From Malurus cyaneus samueli (taxonomy: Eukaryota; Chordata; Aves; Passeriformes; Maluridae), in NCBI GenBank assembly GCA_009741485.1, contig CM019230.1, positions 9,044,230 through 9,108,229 on the forward strand: a DNA stretch of 64,000 nucleotides, given 5' to 3'. The notes below the pieces were generated by a model. That model searched no databases. It was not told where the DNA came from and saw nothing but the letters and a program-made list of their open reading frames with translations. Positions 26,970 to 64,000 of this stretch are shown one piece after another. Within the stretch, counting starts at the first letter, position 1. Each line of letters starts with the position of its first letter. Both the position numbers and the translations under genes were made by a program.

Positions 26970-29900
26970 GTCAATGCCAGCAGATCTTAGGATTGCATAG
27001 AGATAGAGATTTTCTATTTTAAAAGTAGTTGATTGTTAATAATACAGAGTTCTGCATTTTTGGGCTGACTGTTAATTATTCCAGTTTTCATTATTCTTTT
27101 AGAAGCTTTGAGTATTTTATATCCAGAATTAATATAGCAAGTTTGCTTAGTGTGAAATGCAGTGCAATGCAATGGGATAACCCTCAACAGCAGGAGTGAG
27201 CTGTAATTCCTGTAAAAAGGAGGCCAAACACAAAGCTATTATTGTGGTACTGGGAGTTTGGAAAAGCCCAGAGCTGACTTTGCATTCACTGCATTCCTTT
27301 TAATGTTCCAGTTGGGAAGATCAATAATGGGAGGGCACAAACAGGGGCCAGTGCTAAAGCTCACATATTATCTTTAAAGCTACAGAAGTTTCAAACATCT
27401 CCCCGTTGCTTTTTGCATTGCTAAAACTAAAACTCTTGCAGCTTCTTCATCCAAATTCCTGAGTTTTCTATTACTCAATTGCTTTTTCTAACATCACAGT
27501 GCATCAGTGCTTTTTCAATATCAAATTCATCCTAAACTGCTGTGAAGAACAGCATCTTTGCTTCAAAAATGCAGAACATATGTTGAATATTTGTGCTGTC
27601 ATCTCCATCCAGTGGCCTGTGGGGCAAGAAGAACCAATTTAAGGGCTCAGTCTTACCTCATTTAGCAGTGGCCACATTATTGTCAGAGGTGTTGTTGCAT
27701 CCAAGTAGTTTGGTGTTTCATAAGCAGTTGCAAATTAGGGTGAAATGTGACATATCCTACAGTCCTGGAATAAATTTAGGAAATTTAGGAAAAAAGAATA
27801 AATTTAGGAAAAAATTTAGGGTTAAGGCTCTTAGGTCTTTCTGTGTGGACTGAACCCTTGCTGCAGCTCCCTCCTTTTATCAAGAGGAATTAACTGCTTT
27901 CCACTTTGTCAAAAGTCTGTTTTTTCCAAAGTATTCATTGCAGACATCCATAGTTTAGCCCAAGGATATTCTTATTCCTTGACAGGCTAGAAAAATGTTT
28001 GAAGGGGAAATGGCAAGTTTGGAAGCAATTCATAAAACCAAGATTATTAGAGTGCCTCAGCCCATTAAAGTGATTGACCTGCCTGGAGGAGGAGCCATGT
28101 TTGCCATGGAGTACCTAAAGATGAAGCACCTCAACAAGTATGTCCATTGATCTCTTTTTGTTGTGTTTTGGGGCACATTTTTAAAAATCTTACAGTTAGC
28201 CAGAAAACTTAAAAAGCAGAGTTGCTCTATTCTCTCAGAGATGAAGCTTCTCTCTGTCAACATCTGTGTTTGTCTATGTATATATTAAATATATATATAT
28301 GTATCTATATACATGTGTACACACTCATCCATATTTTGCTTTTCCTGCACTAGGAATGGCTGTCACTACCCATTTGTGCGCTGGTTTATATGTGCTGAGA
28401 TGCTGCTGAACTGAATATAATCACAGCTGAGTTTGGGTCATTGTTCTCTCACGAGATTTTTCTTTGGAGTTTCTTTTCCTAGCTCAACAGGTTTCTTTAA
28501 CCTTACAGGCTGCTTAGGTCTTTGAAACCTCTTCTTTAAGGAGAATCTTCCAGTATGATTTAAGTGATGGTTAAGTTAAGATGACATGATTTTGCATTTC
28601 ATCTGTCAGCTAGCTTGAATATGGAATTCAGGAGTCATGTGTTCCTGAAAACAGATGTTCAGAAGTTCACGGTTATGTTCCAGGCCTCTATATGGGAACA
28701 GTGTCATACCTTCGGCTCTTTGGTGGCTGGTTGCCCAACCCATTTATTTTATTTAGGACAATAATGGCAATTCCACTCCCTCTGTTAACAGTCTATTCTA
28801 AATCCATCCCAATGTGCCTAGGAAGGATTTTCCAATGTCTAACCTTAGTCCTTCTGGCTGCAATTTTCTCTCCATTCTGGGCATGGAGAAGTAGAGTTCC
28901 ATCCCTGAAACTCCTGTTAAGATAACTGTAGAATATTTAACTGGCTTTTAGTTATCTGTCTTCAGCATTAGGCAAACTTGCCTCAATCTTTGCTTATGCC
29001 TTCTTTTCAGACTTACATCCCAATTGCTGTTCAGCTGATTTGGAAGGGTAAAACCCAGCAGTAGATACTATGTTCCCTTCTCTGCTGATAGTGGGGCTGA
29101 TAAGGAGTAGCACAAGATCCTTCTGCCCTTTCTGTCTTGTTTATACCACCTTGTGTCCTCTTTAGCTTTCTTGCAAGAGCGCTTAGTGTGTTTATTGTAT
29201 TATCTTCTTTATTGTATTATCTATTGTATCTTCAGAGATGTTATCAAGACATTTGCTCCCTCTTATGGGCTTGGGAAATTGATTAAGGTTCTATGTTTGC
29301 CAAAAATAGCCTTGGTCATATTTAATTGAGGGGTTTTTTTGTCCATAATATTTATTCACTTGTTTCAGTTTCATTTTGATTTATTTGATCCTACAGATAT
29401 TCTTCAAAGCTGGGAGAGCAGATAGCAGAGCTTCATCTTTATAACCAGAAACTTGGAGAGAAGCTGAAAGCTGAGGGAAGCACGATTGGTAGAGTATTGA
29501 TGTCATGTACTAAACAAAAAAGGACGCAATCCCTTTGGCAGTGGTGCAGCATTGCATTATCGTTTTAATAAAAATTAAAGTCAATACTGGGACAGTTTCA
29601 TGAGCTATGTTCCTCTTGTCCCTATGCCACACTTCTCAAATGGACATTTTACACACAGAAACTTGAACAACTGTTGTAAGTTTTAAATACATTATTCTGA
29701 CCTTGGTAAAACAAAATTAATTTACTTTGAATTCTTCATTTTGTGTATACTTTGTTGTATGAAATCATGTGAATTATGAAATTTAGTAAGAAATAGCATT
29801 TAAACTTGATCATTAGAACTTTCAATTGTCATAAATCAGACTGACAATTTGGACTCTTCATCAGTGTCAGCGAAACCTTTCCACCTCATGTACTCTCTTA

Positions 29901-32800
29901 AAATATTTTTCAGCTTACAGAAATCCGCTTTTTTGCTTGCTGTTGGTTTAGATAATTAACTGATTACATAATATTGTTCCTTAGTAAATGCAGAATTAAG
30001 TTCCTCATGGAAGATAGTGGAGATGGCATTTTTGAACTCAAATTAGTAGCAAAATATTAAAAAAATTGCTGCTCCTCTAAGTGAATCAAAGCATAAATGA
30101 AAACAATTATGAGCTATATAATTTTTTTTGGGTTGTTACTATTAAAATCTGAAGTATCATTCTGTATCTGTGTTATTCCCATGACTTCAGAGGTGGACTG
30201 CATCTGACTCTTAGTGATGGACAAATTATAATCCATTTTTTTTGAGTGAAGGCCAAATTACTGGCAAGTCCCAAATAATGGCAGCATGTCCAAGTGTCAG
30301 AACAAAGGATTGTGACTCTATTTGGGCTCTGTTCCTGAATATCCAACTACTTTATCCAAAGCAAACTCACCGACTGTTACTGGCTATCCATTCACCATCT
30401 TCAAGTCTAAAAGAGTTCTTTCCAGCCTTAGAAAGGGTTGTGACCATGAAATAAGTGTAACTTATTTCTTAAAGTTACTTTTTCTGCCTATTCTTCGAAA
30501 TTAATTTCTGTGTTTGGAAACTTTACGGGGTAAGGATCTCAAAGCCCCTAATATTTACTTCGTTCTGTAGGAAAAGGAGCCGGTCACTCTGAGTCCCAGT
30601 TTGTGGATCAGTTTGGATTCCACACAGCTACTTGCTGTGGTTATATCCCACAGGTACGGTCCTTTCCACAGCTGTGAAAGCCAACAGGCACTTGTATAGC
30701 TCTGTAAACTCCTCATACACAAGTTTGATCCATTGGCCTTTGGCTTTCTGAGCACAGCTTTGCTTTCTCTGTTCCATCCTGCCACAACAGCACAGGGAAC
30801 ACAGCATCTGTCCAGTTATGTGCTCTGGTACTGTGTGTGTGGCCAGCAGACATGGTGGGTTGTGCAAGAATGTGGAATATGTGGTGATTCTTTAGCTTGG
30901 TGATACTTAAAAAAATCAGTATCCCTTCATGTACCATGTGTTGGTTTTAGTAATCCCTGCTCTATGGATCTCAGTGGCAAACCCCATTGTTTTTGGAGAG
31001 CCTCATGTTACATGTCTCATGAGACATTGGAAAGGGCTCTTGGTGATAATTCCACTGTTTTCTGACTCTGGAAGTGTCAGGATTTCATTCTACCACTTAA
31101 CTGAATGAACTTCCAGTATCTCAAACTCCTTGCTGAGTACAACTTTTTACCAAGTAAGAAGCACGCTACCCAGTAAAAATGAACGAATACTTCTGCATTC
31201 CCAGAGAGATTTGAAACATGATATTGAACGACTAAAATGATCTCACCAGAAATCTCCCTCTAAAACACATCAAGAAAATGGAAATGAATGAACATAGCTA
31301 GAACCTCAACTTATATTAAAGAGTTCCCCACCTAAGTGTGGTGGAGAGCAGCACTTCCAAAGCAAGGCATTTGATGTCATTAGGCATTGGTCATACTGAC
31401 ATTGTCCAGGCCATTGTGTCAGCATAGAATGTTTTAACTGGATCTCTATTACTAACACTGACTGCATATATGTTAAAATTGTGTGTTTCAAACTTGTGTT
31501 GTATTTTACAGGTGAATGAGTGGCAGAGTGACTGGCCATCCTTCTTTGTCCGTCACCGACTCCAGGCTCAGCTGGATTTGATTGAAAAAGATTATGGAGA
31601 CAGAGAAGCCAGAGAACTCTGGTCACAGCTAAAAGTATGAACCATGTCTTAAATCTACTTTCTGTAATTCCAGAAAATGTGTATCTGTGAGATTGTAAAG
31701 GTGTTTTGTAAGGGATTTCCCTAGTTTGGAATGAAGAGCAGGGACTGGATGAGCTTCACAGTGGGTCCAGCAACACTGTCAGCTGAACAGAATTCCTGTT
31801 GTTTTTAAATTTTTTTTATAGGTAGTGGAAAAAAAACCCTATAATTCAGCATTAACATATATTTCTGAGAATATGGCTAATAATAATAAGATAATAATAA
31901 TAGTATAAGTATAGTAAATAATAATATAATAATAAACCAATAATAATAAATTCTGTCTAAGATCTTGGTGTTATGAAGTGGGTGAAATTCTTCTGGCCTG
32001 GACAGATTTGTATTTTACCTGGTCCAGGCTTACAGCTGATGCACAATTGGTTCAGGCCATGTTCCATGCAGCACTCAGGGAACCAGGGATGTGTTCCTTT
32101 CTTCCATTCACTAGTCCAGAAGCTTACTGTAGTCCTTTTTGCCACTGAAACTTTTTAGTTTAAATGAAATTATTTTATATTTCTCATGACAGCCAACAGC
32201 ATCCATGCCTAGAAACAATACATCAGTACTAGGTGTTGATACTGGGCGTGAATGAAATGCTTTGCTATGCTCTGTCAAAAACAATCCAGAACATTTATCA
32301 CTGGCTTGTGCTTGTTGCTGGCAATGTCCAAAGCTTTCTATGAGGGCTGAACACAGGCAGTATTTGGCCAGCTCAGGCTCTAACATGCTACAGTACTTAA
32401 TTTTATTTAATATTTTCTTCAAAACTGTTTACTTGTTATATGTCTGTTCGTGCTTTTTCAGCCAAAGATTCCTGAAATGTTCTGTGATGTGGAAATTGTT
32501 CCTGCTCTCCTGCACGGGGATCTGTGGGCAGGGAACGTGGCTGAGGACGACTCTGGGCCGATTATCTTTGACCCTGCTTCCTTCTATGGCCATTCAGAAT
32601 TTGAACTGGCCATTGCTGGAATGTTTGGGGGGTTCAGCAGCTCTTTTTTCTCTGCCTATCACAGTAAAATACCCAAAGCTCCAGGATTCGAGAAACGAAA
32701 CAAATTGTATCAGCTCTTTAATTACATAAACCACTGGAACCATTTTGGGACAGGGTACAGGGGCTCTACCCTAAACATGATGAAGAAACTTCTAAAGTAA
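26829..32800 (+). CDS. FN3K: FN3K, fructosamine-3-kinase (ketosamine-3-kinase family), complete CDS
   Basis: FN3K is a cytosolic ATP-dependent kinase that phosphorylates fructosamine adducts on glycated proteins at the 3-OH, which makes them unstable and reverses early glycation. Coding exons are 26829-26969, 27986-28137, 29397-29488, 30571-30653, 31512-31634 and 32462-32800, all GT-AG and in phase, giving 309 aa, the human length. Visible motifs are the P-loop GGGCISQG with the redox-type cysteine at residue 24, the catalytic-loop HGDLW (Asp217), the metal-binding DPASFYG (Asp234), [11 protein letters not shown] and [15 protein letters not shown] at the end. The stretches [32 protein letters not shown] and HLYNQKL match FN3K rather than FN3KRP. 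The start is the second of two close ATGs because its context (accATGg) is strong and it matches the human N-terminus. Confidence 0.96.
26970..27985 (+). other. FN3K intron 1
   Basis: A 1.0-kb GT-AG intron. A small local repeat of 'aaatttagga' occurs near 27773-27820; nothing else is seen. Confidence 0.9.
27986..28137 (+). CDS. FN3K: FN3K coding exon 2
   Basis: Acceptor ttccttgacag, donor gtatgtcc. Encodes [20 protein letters not shown] then [19 protein letters not shown]. Confidence 0.96.
28277..28320. repeat. AT-rich (TA)n-like microsatellite
   Basis: Interrupted TA dinucleotides, with an uninterrupted core of about six repeats. Confidence 0.85.
28805..28880 (-). mobile_element. Possible diverged CR1 fragment (antisense)
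   Basis: 'aaggattttccaatgtctaa' followed by ccttagtccttctggctgcaa resembles the antisense of the CR1 stretch 'caagttgc...ggttggatattagg'. The match is weak. Confidence 0.35.
29397..29488 (+). CDS. FN3K: FN3K coding exon 3
   Basis: Acceptor gatcctacag, donor gtagagta. Encodes [20 protein letters not shown] and [10 protein letters not shown]. Confidence 0.96.
29489..30570 (+). other. FN3K intron 3
   Basis: A 1.08-kb AT-rich GT-AG intron. No embedded element recognised. Confidence 0.9.
30571..30653 (+). CDS. FN3K: FN3K coding exon 4
   Basis: Acceptor cgttctgtag, donor gtacggtc. Encodes [20 protein letters not shown] and TCCGYIPQ. Confidence 0.96.
30654..31511 (+). other. FN3K intron 4
   Basis: An 858-bp GT-AG intron. 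It holds a perfect 16-bp palindrome at 31012-31027 and nothing else recognised. Confidence 0.9.
31512..31634 (+). CDS. FN3K: FN3K coding exon 5
   Basis: Acceptor gtattttacag, donor gtatgaac. Encodes [20 protein letters not shown] and [19 protein letters not shown]. Confidence 0.97.
31635..32461 (+). other. FN3K intron 5
   Basis: An 827-bp GT-AG intron containing a TAA-type microsatellite. Confidence 0.9.
31877..31950. repeat. (TAA)n-like microsatellite
   Basis: Interrupted taa/ata triplets over about 75 bp inside FN3K intron 5. Confidence 0.9.
32462..32800 (+). CDS. FN3K: FN3K terminal coding exon 6 (catalytic loop)
   Basis: Acceptor gctttttcag. Encodes [20 protein letters not shown] through the C-terminal KKLLK and TAA at 32798-32800. 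It carries both catalytic aspartates. Confidence 0.97.
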   Translation, partial: PKIPEMFCDVEIVPALLHGDLWAGNVAEDDSGPIIFDPASFYGHSEFELAIAGMFGGFSSSFFSAYHSKIPKAPGFEKRNKLYQLFNYINHWNHFGTGYRGSTLNMMKKLLK

Positions 32801-33793
32801 ACACACACATTTGAGAAATTCTGACAGTCTCTTAGGAATAAGCATTCCAAGTACCACAAACTCAGAACTAATGGTAAAACACCTGATATGGAGAAGGCTT
32901 AGTGCACTTTTGAGCCTCACTAATTAAGAGCAATTGTGTAATCTTGACTTGGGCACTAGTTTCCCAGCAGAGATTCCTTCCCTGCTGAAGGAAAGGACTG
33001 CATTGTTTGTCAAGGCTCTGTTGGGTTAGAAAGGCAGCACGGCAGTCAGCCTGACCTTGTTCTCTCGCCTCGTAGCTGCTGCGTTCCCACAGTTGTTCCA
33101 CAGCATCTTCCCACTCCTGCTGCTACTCTATCAGCAGTTTGTTATGGAAAGCTGCAGTTGTGGGACAGTGGTGCTAGAAGGAAAAAGTTCTTATGTTCAC
33201 TTGTTTGTTCTGGTTTAGTGTTGTGCCTGTTCCCAGCCCTTTTCCCATGAATATTTCTATAGTCTTCTGTTTCCCTTTCCTTTACTTTTGTATGTCAAAT
33301 GTTCTAGTCCAAAATTTCTGTCAGATTCTAGAAATATGAAAACATTTTAAATTTAATTAGTAGACAAGGCCCTTCGGCTGCACTTGGCAAACATATGTAA
33401 TTAATAATATTTCTAATATTTATTTTAATTTAATGTAATTTACTCACATTTGTTTTTCTGTTGCTATAAGAACTGAAATTCCAGTGGTATTTATTGAAAG
33501 GATGTCTAGTTCCTTGGTAATTAATTGTATAGTCAAAAGTAGGCTGTTATGACTCAAATTTGATAATACTATTTCATAGTTTTAGTGTGATATTTCAGTG
33601 TGTTGTACTACAGTAGTAACATATTCAAATAACTTTGTACAGAGACAGCAAAATGTGGGAAGGCGGCTCAATGGCTGGGTGAGAAGAAGCACCTGTTGCT
33701 GCTGGGTTGGTTGGTGCTTGATGTATTTTCAGTTTTAGAAAATGAGTGCAGTGGGCAAAGCTGGTCTGTTATGCCACCACTGTGTTGTGGAAG

Positions 33794-33826
33794 AATTATT
33801 ATAAATCTCATGGATTTATAATAATT
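33794..33826 (+). other. Perfect 14-bp stem with 5-base loop
   Basis: aattattataaatc (33794-33807) pairs exactly with gatttataataatt (33813-33826) around the loop tcatg. It lies in the inferred FN3K 3'UTR and is AT-rich, so chance is possible. Confidence 0.7.
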
Positions 33827-34472
33827 TATATTATTGTTCCTTGCTGCTTTATTTTTACAGAAAACACAGGCAGTGGGAATTTGGGGAGAAAACTGCTCAG
33901 TAAAGATACTGGGGTTCAATCTGAACTAGAGTACATTGGTAAATCTGTGTGTGAGGTTTTAATAGAAGAAAGTGGCAGAGAGTCAAAGTAAGTGCAGTGC
34001 ACATATACGTACACAAATTAGAAGATTTGGGTAAGAATGACCTTACCATTTAGACTTCAGATGACTTGCATGGCTAATACTAAAATATTATATTCAAAAG
34101 TGCTCAAGTATGTTTAGACTTCTTTCATCTTAATATAGTTGTGCAATAAAGATTTAATAAAATTAAAAAATTGGTGTTATAATTGGTTTAAAACAATGCA
34201 CTTTATTATCTGTAAATATGATATAAATAGTGAAAAAAAGTTTTACTTCCTTTGAATCAGGGGAATCTGTCATGTTTGGTTATAAAACTTAAAAGAACTA
34301 TAACAGTGGAAAAGTGGAACAGTAGAGTTAGAGCACAGTTGGAATTGTAGCTGATGGCTGGAAGATCTAGGTCTAGGAAACAGCAAAGTGCATGTTCACT
34401 GGTGTTTATGGATGTGAACAAACCGACAAAACTGTATCACACTGGGAAGTACCTGTGAATTCAAACTTCTCT

Positions 34473-34478
34473 AATAAA
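34473..34478 (+). promoter_or_regulatory. FN3K: Candidate FN3K polyadenylation signal AATAAA
   Basis: It is followed by gtgtttggtgtacatgtg and tgtgagtgtgg at 34501-34532, an unusually good GU-rich downstream element. An alternative hexamer lies at 34145-34150. Confidence 0.6.
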
Positions 34479-34498
34479 ACACTTGCCTTGCAGAAACC

Positions 34499-34848
34499 AG
34501 GTGTTTGGTGTACATGTGTTTTGTGAGTGTGGTTTGATTTAATGAGTTTGAGCCTGAAGTAAAGATATTTGGGTGTGGATGGAACTGCTGGATACCAGGA
34601 AAGAGCAACTGCCTGTTCTGACATCCTGGCCATGCTGAAGTGCCTCCTTCAGTTTCCTGTATGATCAATGGAGCTGTAGTTGTACCTTTCAGGGTTCAAA
34701 TGTTGTTTCCAGAATTGTATGAGGTTTAGATAATGTGTTATGATATTAAACATGTTCTGCAGTGTTTTGGTGTAGGTCGGGTAAGGAATGGAGGTCATGG
34801 ATAATGACATCATCCAGCTGCCTTCCACACCGAGGTTGTTCCCATCCT
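34499..34848. other. Short intergenic interval FN3K / TBCD
   Basis: About 350 bp between the inferred FN3K 3' end and the repeat upstream of TBCD. No feature other than the GT-rich block at its left end. Confidence 0.6.
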
Positions 34849-35300
34849 GGTCCTTTTCCCCTGGGGGTCCCTATCTCTCCCTTTTTCCCGTGTCCAGGTC
34901 CCCACCCCTGTTCCCTTCCCTGGGGGTCCCTATCTCCGTCCTCACCCAGCGCTTGGGTGCCCATGCCCGTGTCCCCATCCTTGTCCCACGCCCTGGACCC
35001 CGTAGTTGGGGGTCCCCAGGATGGGTGTTCCCAGACTGGGTGTCCCTATCCCTGGTGGGAGTCCCTGTTTCAGGCGTGTGTCCCCGGGATGGGTGTTGCC
35101 GTCCCCGGTGACTGTCCCCGGAGTGGATGTCCCCATCCCCCATGGATGTCCCTGTTCCCTGTGAGTGTCCCCGGAGTGGATGTCCCCATCCCCCGTGGAT
35201 GGCCCTGTTCCCGGTGAGTGTCCCCTTCCCCAGTAGGTGTCCCGGTCCCCGGTGGTGTCCCCAGATTGGATGTCCCCGTCCCCGGTGTTTGTCCCAGGCT
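34849..35300. repeat. Degenerate TGTCCCC-type tandem repeat upstream of TBCD
   Basis: Short units built on gtccc and gtgtcccc recur with variable spacing. The best-preserved part, 35116-35221, holds two copies of a 53-bp unit beginning ccccggagtggatgtcccc. The array runs into the TBCD CpG island. Overlapping long frames on both strands (for example 34871-35926 -) come from this composition. Confidence 0.85.
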
Positions 35301-35735
35301 GTGCCCGCCCCGCAGCTCTCCGTCACCCCGCGGAGGGGCCGGGCCCGCGCTCGGAGGCGGTGCCGCCGCCGCCTTTGGTCCCTCCTGGCGGCCCGTAGCA
35401 GGCGGGACCGGCGGCACAGGGCGGGCCCGGCGCACCGGCGCTGTACGGCGGCTCTTGCTTGTACCGGGCGGTCTCTTGCTTCTGCCGGGTGGTCGCTCGT
35501 CCCAGGTGGTCGCACAGCGCCGGGCCGGCTGGGGGCGAGGGCGGCGGCTCGGGAGCCCCGCGGTGCGGGTCGGCGGGAAGGCCGGTAGGCCGGGCGGGGC
35601 TGCGGGAGGGGCTGCGGGAGGGCGCGGTGGCCGCATGGCGGGGCCGGGCGGGGTGGAGGGCGCGGACCGGCCTTCCCCGCACCCTGAGGCGGCGGACTGA
35701 CCCTTCCATCTGTCACTGCCAGCGCCGGGGCCGGG
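35290..35735 (+). promoter_or_regulatory. TBCD: TBCD CpG-island promoter and 5'UTR
   Basis: Very GC-rich and CpG-dense sequence leading up to the TBCD start codon, without an evident TATA box. The island continues through coding exon 1 to about 35930. The exact transcription start cannot be seen. Confidence 0.75.

Positions 35736-64000
<28,265 letters not shown>

Larger units (their letters stand above)
28138..29396 (+). other. FN3K intron 2
   Basis: A 1.26-kb GT-AG intron with a TA-rich microsatellite (28277-28320) and a weak CR1-like stretch near 28.81-28.88 kb. Confidence 0.9.
32801..34498 (+). other. FN3K: FN3K 3'UTR (inferred)
   Basis: AT-rich noncoding sequence after the stop. AATAAA hexamers occur at 34145-34150 and 34473-34478. 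The second is followed within about 20-60 bases by a strongly GT-rich block, the classic downstream element, so the main 3' end is probably near 34495. A 14-bp perfect stem lies at 33794-33826. Confidence 0.6.

Noticed and set aside
32262..32729. 155-codon plus-strand frame overlapping FN3K exon 6
   Set aside because: It is a wrong-frame shadow of the terminal FN3K exon, whose correct frame matches the kinase family throughout.
33746..33991. Possible extra FN3K exon (ttttacag at 33854-33861 and a later GT)
   Set aside because: It lies after the FN3K stop, the encoded peptide matches nothing, and the family ends at the KKLLK already found.

Overview
The window is vertebrate nuclear DNA, most likely from a bird. 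It has long introns with GT-AG splice sites, CpG-rich promoters and several CR1 LINE fragments with the avian-type 3' tail (an ATTCTATGATT-like repeat), and no prokaryotic gene organisation. The gene order FOXK2 - WDR45B - FN3K - TBCD matches the block on human 17q25.3. I cannot name the species from sequence alone.

Layout. (1) 721-3666 (+): the last three coding exons of FOXK2, with a 3'UTR to about 5.18 kb. (2) 9092-21807 (-): complete WDR45B (WIPI3) in 10 coding exons. The spliced frame gives exactly 344 aa, and the 3'UTR probably ends near 7.77 kb, convergent with FOXK2. (3) 21.8-22.8 kb: the WDR45B CpG-rich promoter, then a hypervariable-looking minisatellite of about 14 copies of a 43-bp unit. 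(4) 25.37-26.19 kb: a second minisatellite, about 37 copies of a 22-bp unit, about 640 bp upstream of FN3K. (5) 26829-32800 (+): complete FN3K in 6 coding exons, 309 aa, with a 3'UTR probably ending near 34.5 kb. (6) 34.85-35.3 kb: a degenerate TGTCCCC-type repeat running into the TBCD CpG island. (7) 35736-58410 (+): the first 12 coding exons of TBCD (about 407 residues); the rest lies beyond the right edge.

The genes are unrelated housekeeping functions: a forkhead transcription factor, a PI3P-binding autophagy beta-propeller, a protein-deglycation kinase and a tubulin-folding cofactor. They are linked by conserved synteny, not by a common pathway. All splice junctions were read by hand and every reading frame joins in phase across them.

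I found no convincing undescribed system. The points most worth a second look are the apparent absence of RAB40B and FN3KRP between WDR45B and FN3K, the promoter-proximal minisatellites whose unit lengths keep all three frames open, several hairpins and palindromes, and an old CR1/L3-like LINE inside TBCD.
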